A stretch of DNA of 64,000 nucleotides. Origin: Chryseobacterium sp. OV279 (lineage in GTDB: Bacteria > Bacteroidota > Bacteroidia > Flavobacteriales > Weeksellaceae). The stretch spans positions 434,001 through 498,000 of the forward strand of contig NZ_FQUD01000004.1 of assembly GCF_900128945.1 (NCBI RefSeq), in the 5' to 3' direction. Each line of letters begins with the position of its first letter. Position 1 is the first letter of the stretch. This document shows positions 33,476 to 42,958 of the stretch, piece by piece. The position numbers and the translations under genes were made by a program. Below the pieces are notes generated by a model. The model saw only the letters and a program-made list of their open reading frames with translations, made no database searches and was not told the DNA's origin.

Positions 33476-36436
33476 ATGAGAAAAACTGTTATACCGGTTT
33501 TATTAGTTTTTTCTTTGTCTGCTTACGCACAGGAAACTAAAAAGGCAGATACCGCTAATACAACTAAAATAGAAGAGGTGGTGGTGACCTCTTTGGGGAT
33601 TAAAAGGCAGGCTCGCTCCCTTACTTACTCCAGCCAGCAAATTGGTGGAGATGAACTGACGGAAGTGAAAACGCCCAATTTTTTAAACTCTATCAGTGGA
33701 AAAGTTTCCAACGTACAGATCAATAGAACTAATGGTGTAGGAAGTTCGGTGAGGGTTTTAATGAGAGGAAATAAATCCGCCAACAGCAGCCAGCCACTGT
33801 ATGTAATAGATGGCATACCGATTATTAACGGGGTTGGAAAGTCCGCGGAAGCCAGCCAGTATTCTACAATGCCGGATGCAGGAGATGTTTTAAGCTCCAT
33901 CAATCCGGATGATATTGAAAGCATGAACTTCTTAAAAGGGGCTTCTGCTTCAGCTCTTTATGGTTCTATGGGTGGTAATGGGGTTATACTGATTACCACT
34001 AAAAAAGGAAAATTGGGTAGAAGTTCTATAACTTACAATACCAGTCTGACGGTAGATCAGGCCTATAGTCTTCCCAAGCTGCAACATAGCTATCTTTCTT
34101 ATGATCCTGCAGTTTCTGGTCAAACTCCTGGTGTTTCCAATGAAAGTTGGGGGGCAAAAGGTACTTCTAAGGATCACCTAAAGGATTTCCTGCAAAATGG
34201 AACGACATGGGTGAACAGCCTTTCTTTCCAGTCAGGAACTGAAAAATCAACGAATTATTTCTCTATAGGAAATACGACTAATAAAGGGATTATTCCTTCT
34301 TCTTATTTCGATCAATACAATGTTTCTTTCAGAAATTCCAGCAAATATCTGAATGATAAGTTAACGTTGGATGCTAATTTTATTGGCTCTTTACAAAACA
34401 GCATCAACAGACAGACTCCCGGTATTTCTTTTTCACCTCTAGTCAGTTTATATTGGTTACCGAGAGGAGTAGATTTTGATCAATACAATAATAGTAACTA
34501 TTCTTATATAGATAAATCGAGATTATTACCTGCTCAGAATTGGTGGGCTATAGGACCAGACGGAAAATTCAACGGAAATCCTGCAACCCAAAACCCTTAT
34601 TGGATATTAAACAGAGATAGAGTTACTGTTAATAACAAAAACACGTATACCGCTGTATCCCTGGCCTATCAGATCAATCCGTGGTTATCTGCAAGGGTAA
34701 GAGGGAACTATAGTTGGAATATTACGGATAGCCAAAGAGGGGTCTCAGCCTATTCAGATCCAAATCTTATTACGAGTAACGGAATTAATGGAAGACTTCT
34801 TCAAAACAAATACGAAAACTCTTCTACTTATGGTGATGTCTTATTAGTAGGGAGTCCAAAATTGAGCGAAGATATTTCATTAGATTTTACAGTTGGGGGA
34901 AGTATTAATACCTCACGAAATAGAGTAACTGAAATTGATAATGCTTATTTGGCGATTCCGAATTTGTTTACCACCAGTAATCTGCTGTGGAATGTAGACA
35001 GGAGCGTAGGAGATGGGTTTCACAATATAAGCTACAGTACAAAAAAACAAATACAGTCGGTTTTTGCAAGTGCATCTTTGGGTTATAAGAATATGGTTTA
35101 TGTAGATATGACCTTTAGAAATGATTGGGATTCTACATTGGCTTTAACAGGAACTAACGGGTACGATTATGAATCTGTAGGGGTTAATGCTGTATTATCC
35201 TCCATCTTCAAACTGCCTGAAACCATTAATTTTTGGAAAATAAGAGGATCTTACGCTACCGTAGGATTAGGATTGCCTGCCAATTTAACAACTGCAACCA
35301 ATCCATATGATACTGTTTACGGATATAACGTGGATGCTGGTCAGATTGTAAAACCTAAATACTCACTTGTGACAGATCCTGCTTTCAAGGAATTATTTGT
35401 AAAGCCGGAACTCAATAAAACTTTTGAAGCGGGTACTGAATTAAGATTGTTTAAAAACCGTTTAAGTTTTGACATCACGTATTACAATTCAAATGCTAGC
35501 AACCAGCTTTTGGCACTTGATATTTCTTCTAACTTAGGAGGTTTACCATCAGGTTCCTATTATGTAAATGCCGGGAAAATACAAAATACAGGTTTTGAAT
35601 CTTCTCTGTCCTATAAAATATTTGATTCAGAAAAATTCGGCTGGACGGCTAATTTAAATGGGTCTACCAACAAAAATAAAATTGTAGAATTATTTCCATC
35701 CAGCATAAGTGTTCCGGAAAATCAACTTCTTGCACTTACAGGTGGTGGCGCTTATACGAAACTTAAATTGGGCGGATCATTCGGAGACATATACGGTATT
35801 AAATTTCTAAGAGATGACCAGGGGAGAATTTTAGTTGATGCTGATGGAAAACCTATGGCAGATAAAAACCTAGGGTATTTAGGTAATCCGAATCCTAAAT
35901 TTATGTTAGGGTTTGGTAACTCTTTTAACATTGGAAAATTGGGAATTTCTTTTCTGGTTGATGGGAAATTTGGTGGAAAAGTTCTGTCTCTTACAGAAAA
36001 AGCGAATGATCTGCTTGGGGTAAGTCAGAACAGTGCTTCTGCCAGAGATGCAGGCGGAGTAGCTATCCCGAACGCGGTATATGCACCGGGAACTCCGAAT
36101 GCAGGAGCTGCATACACAGGGCTAACCGATGCTAAGGCTTATTACAAAACTGTAGGAGCGAACCAGGAAGGAGCAGGAATTGATGAAGCCTATATGTACA
36201 GTGCAACAACGGTAAGACTGCGCCAGGCATCTATATCATATACTTTTGATATTAAATCCAGTTACCTGAGAAATGCAACTGTAAGTATAGTGGGAACAAA
36301 TCTATTTTTCTTTTATAAAAAAGCACCGTTTGATCCTGAACAGGTTTCAGGAAACACACCTGGTGGTGTAGGAGTGGATTCTTTTGGTATACCAATTACC
36401 AGATCTATAGGATTATCATTAAAAGCTAACTTCTAA
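33476..36436 (+). CDS. SusC/RagA-family TonB-linked outer-membrane transporter
   Basis: This 986-residue outer-membrane protein has a signal peptide (MRKTVIPVLLVFSLSAYAQ). The usual N-terminal carboxypeptidase-D-like domain is absent: the mature protein goes almost directly to the TonB-box-like IEEVVVTSLGIKRQ. The plug domain (residues ~50-170, with QPLYVIDGIPI and SASALYGSMGGNGVILITTK) is followed by the beta-barrel, which ends SIGLSLKANF with a terminal Phe. With the SusD 15 bp downstream it forms the glycan import complex. The lack of the N-terminal domain is a known variant of the family. Confidence 0.95.
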   Translation: MRKTVIPVLLVFSLSAYAQETKKADTANTTKIEEVVVTSLGIKRQARSLTYSSQQIGGDELTEVKTPNFLNSISGKVSNVQINRTNGVGSSVRVLMRGNKSANSSQPLYVIDGIPIINGVGKSAEASQYSTMPDAGDVLSSINPDDIESMNFLKGASASALYGSMGGNGVILITTKKGKLGRSSITYNTSLTVDQAYSLPKLQHSYLSYDPAVSGQTPGVSNESWGAKGTSKDHLKDFLQNGTTWVNSLSFQSGTEKSTNYFSIGNTTNKGIIPSSYFDQYNVSFRNSSKYLNDKLTLDANFIGSLQNSINRQTPGISFSPLVSLYWLPRGVDFDQYNNSNYSYIDKSRLLPAQNWWAIGPDGKFNGNPATQNPYWILNRDRVTVNNKNTYTAVSLAYQINPWLSARVRGNYSWNITDSQRGVSAYSDPNLITSNGINGRLLQNKYENSSTYGDVLLVGSPKLSEDISLDFTVGGSINTSRNRVTEIDNAYLAIPNLFTTSNLLWNVDRSVGDGFHNISYSTKKQIQSVFASASLGYKNMVYVDMTFRNDWDSTLALTGTNGYDYESVGVNAVLSSIFKLPETINFWKIRGSYATVGLGLPANLTTATNPYDTVYGYNVDAGQIVKPKYSLVTDPAFKELFVKPELNKTFEAGTELRLFKNRLSFDITYYNSNASNQLLALDISSNLGGLPSGSYYVNAGKIQNTGFESSLSYKIFDSEKFGWTANLNGSTNKNKIVELFPSSISVPENQLLALTGGGAYTKLKLGGSFGDIYGIKFLRDDQGRILVDADGKPMADKNLGYLGNPNPKFMLGFGNSFNIGKLGISFLVDGKFGGKVLSLTEKANDLLGVSQNSASARDAGGVAIPNAVYAPGTPNAGAAYTGLTDAKAYYKTVGANQEGAGIDEAYMYSATTVRLRQASISYTFDIKSSYLRNATVSIVGTNLFFFYKKAPFDPEQVSGNTPGGVGVDSFGIPITRSIGLSLKANF

Positions 36437-36451
36437 ATATACAATACTGAA

Positions 36452-38077
36452 ATGAAAATAATTAATATTAAAACTTATATACTTGGAGTAGCCGTGTTTT
36501 TTTCCGCCTCCAGTTGTATCGGAGACTTTGAAGACTTTAATCAGCAAAAAGTGGGAGGTCCGGAAAATTTTTATGCAGATTATACAGCCATTGTAGATCC
36601 TATGAAAGCCATACAAAGAGGTTTTCAGGCAGATTATCAGCTAGCGACCAACCTCAATGCAGATATGTATAGTGGAATGTTCAGTACAGCATCACAATTT
36701 AATGGGGGAACAAATAATCTTACTTATTTAATGATGGATGGCTGGAACAATAGAATCATTGCAAGACAGAGGGATGTTTTTAATAATTCTATTGTCATTG
36801 ATAATGCTGCAAAATTCAACTATGCCGGGATAGATTTCACAGCAACTTTTGCGATGAAAAAAGTATTAAAAATTCTTACAGCATCAAGAGTTTCAGATCG
36901 TCACGGACCCGTAGTATACAGCAAATATGACACGCCTAATGCAAACGGTATTACAGATTTCGATTCTCAGCAGGACGCTTACAACAATTTTATTCATGAT
37001 CTTACCGTTGCCATTGCTGATTTGCAAAAAGTACAAAATACTTCAGCAACACAGAACGTAGAAGATAAGAGTGTTGTGAAAAAATCAGACTTGATTTATG
37101 GTGGAGATATAGCCAAATGGGCAAAATTGGCCAACTCTCTTAAACTGAGGTTTGCGTTGCGTATGAGTTATGCTGATCCCGCAAAATCAAAACAATATGC
37201 TGAAGAAGCGCTGGCATCATCCGCAGGATTGATATCTGATAATGCAGACAATGCATTGATCAGTGTTGGGCAGCACGAATTAAGTTTTATTATCTATTCG
37301 TGGGGTGACTGTTCTATAGGGGCACCCATCATGGCTTATATGAATGGTTTCAAGGATCCAAGACTTCCTGCGTATGCCAACCCGGCAACTGATAATGCGG
37401 TTAAAGGACAATACATAGGAATACGTCAAGGGATTAATTTAATAAATGGACAACCGACATACGGTGGTTATTCTCAACCCGCAGCAAGAGCTGCCAGCGG
37501 AGATTATTTTTCCGGTGTAAATGGAAAGTTCAAACTGTTTACGGCTGCTGAAACTTGGTTTCTAAAAGCTGAAGCAGCCTTGAGAGGTTATTCAGGGGCA
37601 GGCGATATACAAGCCAATTATCAGGCGGGTGTCAGCCAATCCTTTGGGGAATGGGGTAAAAGCTCTGACGTTGCTACTTATCTTGCCGATGGTGTTTCTA
37701 CAGAAGCTCCTTATATTGACCCTAAAAATGCAGAAAATAATGTACTTGCCGGGGATTCACAATTAAGTACAATTACAATTGCCTGGAACAGTGGTGATTC
37801 TAACGAAAAGAAACTGGAAAGAATTATCACTCAAAAATGGCTGGCTCTTTATCCGGATGGTCCTGAAGCATGGACAGAACAGAGAAGAACAGGATATCCG
37901 GTTTTATTCAAAGTCAGAAAAAATGATAGTGGCGGATTAATCAATACAGATCAGATGATCAGAAGAGTTCCGTTCACCAATGATACCAAAAATTCAACTT
38001 TTAATTACGCACAGGCAGTTCAGCAATTAGGTGGTCCTGACAACGGAGGCACCAAGCTGTGGTGGGATAAAAAGTAA
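36452..38077 (+). CDS. SusD/RagB-family glycan-binding lipoprotein
   Basis: This 541-residue outer-membrane lipoprotein has lipobox residues ending at Cys22 (SASSCIGDFEDFN); the acidic residues after the Cys fit a surface-export signal. The protein matches the SusD-like-2 group by its opening (NFYADYTAIVDPMKAIQRGF), with helical repeats and a late ITQKWLALYPDGPEAWTEQRR block typical of the family. It forms the lid of the SusCD transporter and binds oligosaccharides at the cell surface. Confidence 0.93.
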   Translation: MKIINIKTYILGVAVFFSASSCIGDFEDFNQQKVGGPENFYADYTAIVDPMKAIQRGFQADYQLATNLNADMYSGMFSTASQFNGGTNNLTYLMMDGWNNRIIARQRDVFNNSIVIDNAAKFNYAGIDFTATFAMKKVLKILTASRVSDRHGPVVYSKYDTPNANGITDFDSQQDAYNNFIHDLTVAIADLQKVQNTSATQNVEDKSVVKKSDLIYGGDIAKWAKLANSLKLRFALRMSYADPAKSKQYAEEALASSAGLISDNADNALISVGQHELSFIIYSWGDCSIGAPIMAYMNGFKDPRLPAYANPATDNAVKGQYIGIRQGINLINGQPTYGGYSQPAARAASGDYFSGVNGKFKLFTAAETWFLKAEAALRGYSGAGDIQANYQAGVSQSFGEWGKSSDVATYLADGVSTEAPYIDPKNAENNVLAGDSQLSTITIAWNSGDSNEKKLERIITQKWLALYPDGPEAWTEQRRTGYPVLFKVRKNDSGGLINTDQMIRRVPFTNDTKNSTFNYAQAVQQLGGPDNGGTKLWWDKK

Positions 38078-38108
38078 TAATTTTAAGCAGATCAAAGATA
38101 AAGATAGA

Positions 38109-38240
38109 GAGGCCATCTCAAAAGTCAGATTTAATTTGGTTTTTTTCATTCCGGAAGGAGAAATTTCTTAAAACGTTTGTTTCAGAATTCTTCAATTTTA
38201 GTTTCGTTTCAATCCGGAATGCCACTTTTGAGAGGTCCTC
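38109..38240. repeat. 132-bp MITE-like element inside glycan locus
   Basis: The ends are inverted copies of GAGG-N2-TCTCAAAAGT (left GAGGCCATCTCAAAAGT; right, complemented, GAGGACCTCTCAAAAGT), with an inner inverted pair CATTCCGGA / TCCGGAATG. The GAGG-TCTCAAAA type of end resembles IS-derived terminal repeats. It separates susD from the MFS gene and may affect read-through. Confidence 0.6.
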
Positions 38241-38265
38241 TTTTCTTTACTATTTTAATTTGAAT

Positions 38266-39552
38266 ATGGGAAATAATAAGTCTGAAACTCGCTCAGTAAA
38301 GCCGATCTTCTGGATCTCCACATTATATTTTGCAATGGGAATACCCTTTGTGACCATTAATGCGGTTTCCGGAATTATGTATAAGGATATGGGTGTGTCA
38401 GATTCCAAAATTACATTCTGGACAGCGCTTATTATGTTTTCCTGGACCTTAAAACCTCTCTGGAGTCCTTTTCTGGAGATTTATAAGACTAAAAAGTTCT
38501 TTGTTGTTGCCACTCAGTTTGCTATAGGAATTCTGTTTGCTTTGGTCGCCTTAACGCTTCCTTTGCCGAATTTTTTCAAATACAGCATTGCTCTTTTTGC
38601 GGTGGTTGCATTTTGTGGCGCCACGCATGACATTGCTGCAGACGGGACCTATATCAATTTTTTAACGAACAAAGAACAGGCAAAATACATTGGCTGGCAG
38701 GGAGCTTTCTATAATCTGGCCAAAATCATAAGCAGCGGAGTTCTGGTTTATTTTGCCGGCGTTTTAGAAAAAACAAAAGGAGTGGTCAATGCCTGGATGA
38801 TCATCATGGGGATTTATGGCCTTCTGTTTTTTTTGCTGGCTATTTATCATTACGCTGTTTTACCGAAAGAAAATAAACAGGAAAAAGAAACCAGAAAAGC
38901 TGGAAACGTTCGTAAAGAGCTGTTGGAAGTGATCATTTCTTTCTTCAAAAAGAAAAACATCATGTGGGCCGTCCTCTTCATTATCCTCTACCGTTTTGCG
39001 GAAGGATTTGCGATCAAAATTGCCCCTTTATTTTTCAAAGCTCCTAGAACTTCAGGCGGACTGGGATTGTCTACCTCAGAGATTGGACTTATTTATGGGA
39101 CCTACGGTTCAGCGGCATTTATTTTAGGATCTGTACTGGCCGGTTATTTCATTGCCGCCAGAGGACTGAAAAGATCGTTGATATGGCTGTGTTCGGCCTT
39201 TAATATTCCATTTGTAGTCTATGCATTACTGGCTTATTTCCAGCCGACAGAACTGCTTCCGGTAGGAATTGCCGTGGTGGTGGAATATTTTGGTTACGGA
39301 TTCGGTTTTGTAGGGCTGATGCTTTACATCATGCAGCAGATCGCACCGGGTGAACATAAAACGGCTCATTATGCTTTTGCAACCGGGATTATGAATCTTG
39401 GGGTAATGATTCCCGGAATGTTCAGCGGAATGATCAGTGACTGGATAGGATACAAAATGTTCTTTATCTGGGTACTCATCGCTACCATACCGGCTTTTGT
39501 CGTGACATTACTCGTTCCTTTCTCTTATCCTGATCAGCCGAAAGAACACTAA
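38266..39552 (+). CDS. MFS transporter, AmpG-like (oligosaccharide importer candidate)
   Basis: This 428-residue inner-membrane protein has 12 predicted membrane segments. The opening IFWISTLYFAMGIPFVTINAVSGIMY and the FCGATHDIAADG motif in the fifth segment resemble AmpG/PAT-type major-facilitator proteins that import saccharides or muropeptides. In the context of GH130 next to it, 40 bp downstream, it is likely to import mannosyl-N-acetylglucosamine from the periplasm. The ATG at 38266 is used rather than the TTG at 38260. Confidence 0.85.
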   Translation: MGNNKSETRSVKPIFWISTLYFAMGIPFVTINAVSGIMYKDMGVSDSKITFWTALIMFSWTLKPLWSPFLEIYKTKKFFVVATQFAIGILFALVALTLPLPNFFKYSIALFAVVAFCGATHDIAADGTYINFLTNKEQAKYIGWQGAFYNLAKIISSGVLVYFAGVLEKTKGVVNAWMIIMGIYGLLFFLLAIYHYAVLPKENKQEKETRKAGNVRKELLEVIISFFKKKNIMWAVLFIILYRFAEGFAIKIAPLFFKAPRTSGGLGLSTSEIGLIYGTYGSAAFILGSVLAGYFIAARGLKRSLIWLCSAFNIPFVVYALLAYFQPTELLPVGIAVVVEYFGYGFGFVGLMLYIMQQIAPGEHKTAHYAFATGIMNLGVMIPGMFSGMISDWIGYKMFFIWVLIATIPAFVVTLLVPFSYPDQPKEH

Positions 39553-39592
39553 ATCATTTATTAAACATATTAAATAAAAGTAAAAATACTTT

Positions 39593-40564
39593 ATGACATT
39601 TCAACCAGCAAAGATCCCTTGGCAGGATCGTCCGGAAGACAGCCGGGATATCATGTGGCGTTACTCTGCAAATCCGATTATCAACAGATATGCAATACCT
39701 ACGTCCAACAGCATTTTTAACAGTGCGGTGGTTCCTTTTGAAGATGGGTTCGCGGGAGTTTTCCGTTGCGATAATAAAGCCGTGCAGATGAATATTTTTG
39801 CAGGTTTCAGTAAGGATGGGATCAATTGGGAGATCAATCATGATCCTATTGATATGAAAGCCGGAAATACTGAAATGATAGAATCTGACTATAAATACGA
39901 CCCCCGTGTTGCCTTTATAGAAGACCGCTACTGGATTACATGGTGTAACGGATATCATGGCCCGACTATCGGAATAGCCTATACTTTTGATTTTAAAGAA
40001 TTCTTTCAGTGCGAAAATGCATTCCTTCCTTTCAACAGAAACGGAGTTCTTTTCCCTGAGAAAATAGACGGTAAATATGCCATGCTGAGCAGACCGAGTG
40101 ATAACGGACATACACCTTTCGGAGATATCTACATCAGCTACAGCCCGGATATGAAATACTGGGGCGAGCACCGTTGCGTAATGAAAGTAGCACCTTTTGA
40201 AGACAGTGCGTGGCAGTGTACAAAGATAGGGGCAGGGCCTGTTCCGATTAAAACGGATGAAGGATGGCTGCTTTTTTATCATGGAGTAATCAATACCTGC
40301 AGAGGGTTCCGTTATTCTATGGGAGCATCGCTGCTGGACCTTGAAGATCCGTCGAAAGTACTGTACAGAACGAAACCTTATTTACTGGCTCCGGCAGAAC
40401 TGTATGAACTTACGGGAGATATTCCCAATGTGGTGTTCCCGTGTGCTGCCCTTTCAGAAGGAGATAAGGTAACCGTATATTATGGAGCAGCGGATACCGT
40501 TGTGGCCATAGCGTTTGGATATATTTCTGAAATTATTGATTTTATGAAAAAGAATTCGCTGTAA
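39593..40564 (+). CDS. GH130 beta-mannoside phosphorylase, probably Man-beta-1,4-GlcNAc
   Basis: This 323-residue protein has no signal peptide and is therefore cytoplasmic. It belongs to GH130, whose members cleave beta-1,4-mannosides with phosphate to give mannose-1-phosphate. It has the five-bladed propeller start (ANPIINRYAIPTSNSIFNSA) and the catalytic region YKYDPRVAFIEDRYWITWC with the proton-donor Asp. In GH130 enzymes linked to GH18, GH92 and GH125 the substrate is Man-beta-1,4-GlcNAc, the core left after alpha-mannose removal. Subfamily choice is inferred from this context and length. Confidence 0.9.
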   Translation: MTFQPAKIPWQDRPEDSRDIMWRYSANPIINRYAIPTSNSIFNSAVVPFEDGFAGVFRCDNKAVQMNIFAGFSKDGINWEINHDPIDMKAGNTEMIESDYKYDPRVAFIEDRYWITWCNGYHGPTIGIAYTFDFKEFFQCENAFLPFNRNGVLFPEKIDGKYAMLSRPSDNGHTPFGDIYISYSPDMKYWGEHRCVMKVAPFEDSAWQCTKIGAGPVPIKTDEGWLLFYHGVINTCRGFRYSMGASLLDLEDPSKVLYRTKPYLLAPAELYELTGDIPNVVFPCAALSEGDKVTVYYGAADTVVAIAFGYISEIIDFMKKNSL

Positions 40565-40687
40565 GCTGATTCAAAATATAAAGAATATGCCGGTCAACTT
40601 TATTTTCCTGCTCGTTGAAATCATTGTTTCGGTTTTTATATTGTTAAATAAACTCCTATCTTGAGAAATTTTTAAGATTTCCCTATT

Positions 40688-42928
40688 ATGATTATGAAAA
40701 AAGAACTGCTTATATTTTTATCAATGATCCTGTTTTCTCACGTTGGAAACGCCCAGCAACGGAAGGATGATGTCCTTTCATGGGTAGATCCTTTCATAGG
40801 AACAGGAGGGCACGGCCATACCTTTCCCGGAGCAACTACACCTTTTGGAATGATCCAGCTCAGCCCGGATCAGAATACCAAAAGTGGCGACTGGGACTGG
40901 TGTTCAGGGTATCATTACAGCAGTAAAACCATTATGGGATTCAGTCATAATCATCTCAGCGGAACAGGCTGGGCAGATCTTGGAGATATTTTAGTAATGC
41001 CAACCGTCGGGAAAATAAAGATGCTGCCGGGCTCGGAAGATAAACCGGAAAGTGGCTATCGTTCTACATTCAGTCACGAAAGAGAAACCGCTTCACCGGG
41101 ATATTATTCCGTGATGTTGGACAGCTACGGAATTAAAGCCGAGCTGACTGCTTCTCCGAGAGTAGGTTTCCATAAATATACGTTCCCAAAGAGTGAGGAA
41201 GCCAATGTCATCATTGATCCTACTAATAAAATCTTCGGAAATATTTACCATACACTGGTAAGCATAGAAGGAAACAATAAGATCAAAGGATACTGCTACA
41301 GCAACGGTTGGGGCGGAAAACGTTTTGCTTATTTCGTAATGGAATTTTCAAAACCGTTTAAATCTTACGGAACTTATTCTGAAGGAAAATTAAAAGAGAA
41401 CGAAAAAATTGCTCTTGCTAAAGATGCCAAAGCTTTCGTGAGATTTTCAACTGAAGAGAATGAAAGCATTGAAGTAAAAGTTTCCTTATCGCCCGTAAGT
41501 ACGGAAGGTGCTCAGGAAAACTTTGATGCCGAAGCTAAGAATGTAAATTTTGCACAGGCTAAAGAAACAGCTCAGAATACATGGAGAGATCTTATCAACA
41601 GATTCCAGGTGACCGGCGGTACGGATGATCAAAGAAAAATCTTCTATACCGGAGTGTATCATACATTCATTGCACCTAATCTGTATATGGATACCAATGG
41701 AGATTATGTCGCTGCTCAGGAAAACATGAACACCAAATGGTTTACCAACTACAGTACATATTCCTACTGGGATGGTTTCAGAGCAACTCACCCTTTGCTG
41801 ACCATTATGGATCAGAAACATACAAAAGAATTCGCCAACTCTCTGATCAGCAGATACACAGACCGTAAAGATCATATGCCTATCTGGGAATTGTGTGGAT
41901 ACGATAACTTCTGTATGCTCGGTTACCACAGTGTGTCGGTGATCTGGGACGCGATTTCCAAAGGCGTGCCGGGAATTGATAATGAGAAAGCATTTGCAGC
42001 GATGAAAGATGCTTCTTTAACAGACAAAATGAGCAGCAGCGATGGCGGAGGAGGCCTTAATGATTATATTAAATTAGGCTACACCCCATCAGAAAACGGA
42101 GCTTCAGTTTCTGCAACGCTGGAATATGCGTATGACGACTGGTGCATTCAGCAGCTTGCTGAAAAATTAGGTAAAAAAGACGAAGCAGAAGTGTATAAAA
42201 AACGTTCCATGAGCTTCCTTAATACGTTTAACAAAGAAAATAAACATTTCTGGCCAAGACAGAAAAACGGAGAATTCCTGGCTGATTTTACGCTCAACGA
42301 CTGGAAAAAACTTCAGCCGCACTGGGTGTCCGGAAATATATGGGCTTACGATTTCTTCGTTCCTCATCAGATCGATGAAATGATGAATTTATACGGAGGA
42401 AAAAAAGGATTTGAAGAAAAACTGGATAAAACCTTTACCGAAGAACTTAAAATGATCGGTGAGCAGCATGTAGATATTTCAGGATTCATCGGTTCTCTGG
42501 GATTCGGTGACGAGCCGGGACATCATGTTCCTTACCTGTACAACTACGCAGGAGCTCCTTACAAAACCCAGAAAATGATCAAATTCATTCGCGATAACAT
42601 GTACGCAGCAAAACCAGACGGTATTGTCAATAATGAAGACTGCGGTCAGATGTCTGCATGGTATATTTTCTCTTCATTAGGATTCTATCCGGTGACTCCC
42701 GGAAAACCTGTATACGCCATTGGTGCACCACAGTTTCCGAAAGTAGCCTTAAAACTGGAAAATGGAAAAACCTTCACAGTCATTGCAGAGAAGATCTCGG
42801 ATAAAAATATCTACGTTCAGAAAATGTTCCTGAACGGAAAAGAATTCAAAAGCTGGGAAATCAATCACAGCGATATTATGAATGGTGGCGAACTGAAATT
42901 TGTGATGGGAAGTAAGCCTGTAAAATAG
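40688..42928 (+). CDS. GH92 alpha-mannosidase with catalytic Glu
   Basis: This 746-residue exported protein has a signal peptide (MKKELLIFLSMILFSHVGNAQ). The N-terminal beta-sandwich opens WVDPFIGTGGHGHTFPGATT. The (alpha/alpha)6 catalytic domain carries GDEPGHHVPYLYNYAGAPYK, with the general acid at Glu609, and NNEDCGQMSAWYIFSSLGFY, with the general-base Asp/calcium region. GH92 enzymes are inverting, calcium-dependent exo-alpha-mannosidases, usually alpha-1,2 or alpha-1,3. It likely trims high-mannose glycans in the periplasm. It pairs with the variant GH92 at 50449. Confidence 0.95.
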   Translation: MIMKKELLIFLSMILFSHVGNAQQRKDDVLSWVDPFIGTGGHGHTFPGATTPFGMIQLSPDQNTKSGDWDWCSGYHYSSKTIMGFSHNHLSGTGWADLGDILVMPTVGKIKMLPGSEDKPESGYRSTFSHERETASPGYYSVMLDSYGIKAELTASPRVGFHKYTFPKSEEANVIIDPTNKIFGNIYHTLVSIEGNNKIKGYCYSNGWGGKRFAYFVMEFSKPFKSYGTYSEGKLKENEKIALAKDAKAFVRFSTEENESIEVKVSLSPVSTEGAQENFDAEAKNVNFAQAKETAQNTWRDLINRFQVTGGTDDQRKIFYTGVYHTFIAPNLYMDTNGDYVAAQENMNTKWFTNYSTYSYWDGFRATHPLLTIMDQKHTKEFANSLISRYTDRKDHMPIWELCGYDNFCMLGYHSVSVIWDAISKGVPGIDNEKAFAAMKDASLTDKMSSSDGGGGLNDYIKLGYTPSENGASVSATLEYAYDDWCIQQLAEKLGKKDEAEVYKKRSMSFLNTFNKENKHFWPRQKNGEFLADFTLNDWKKLQPHWVSGNIWAYDFFVPHQIDEMMNLYGGKKGFEEKLDKTFTEELKMIGEQHVDISGFIGSLGFGDEPGHHVPYLYNYAGAPYKTQKMIKFIRDNMYAAKPDGIVNNEDCGQMSAWYIFSSLGFYPVTPGKPVYAIGAPQFPKVALKLENGKTFTVIAEKISDKNIYVQKMFLNGKEFKSWEINHSDIMNGGELKFVMGSKPVK

Positions 42929-42958
42929 ATCAAAAAAATAACGAAATATAAAAGTATA

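Noticed and set aside
39554..40282. Minus-strand open frame of 242 codons
   Set aside because: It is antisense to the well-supported GH130 gene.
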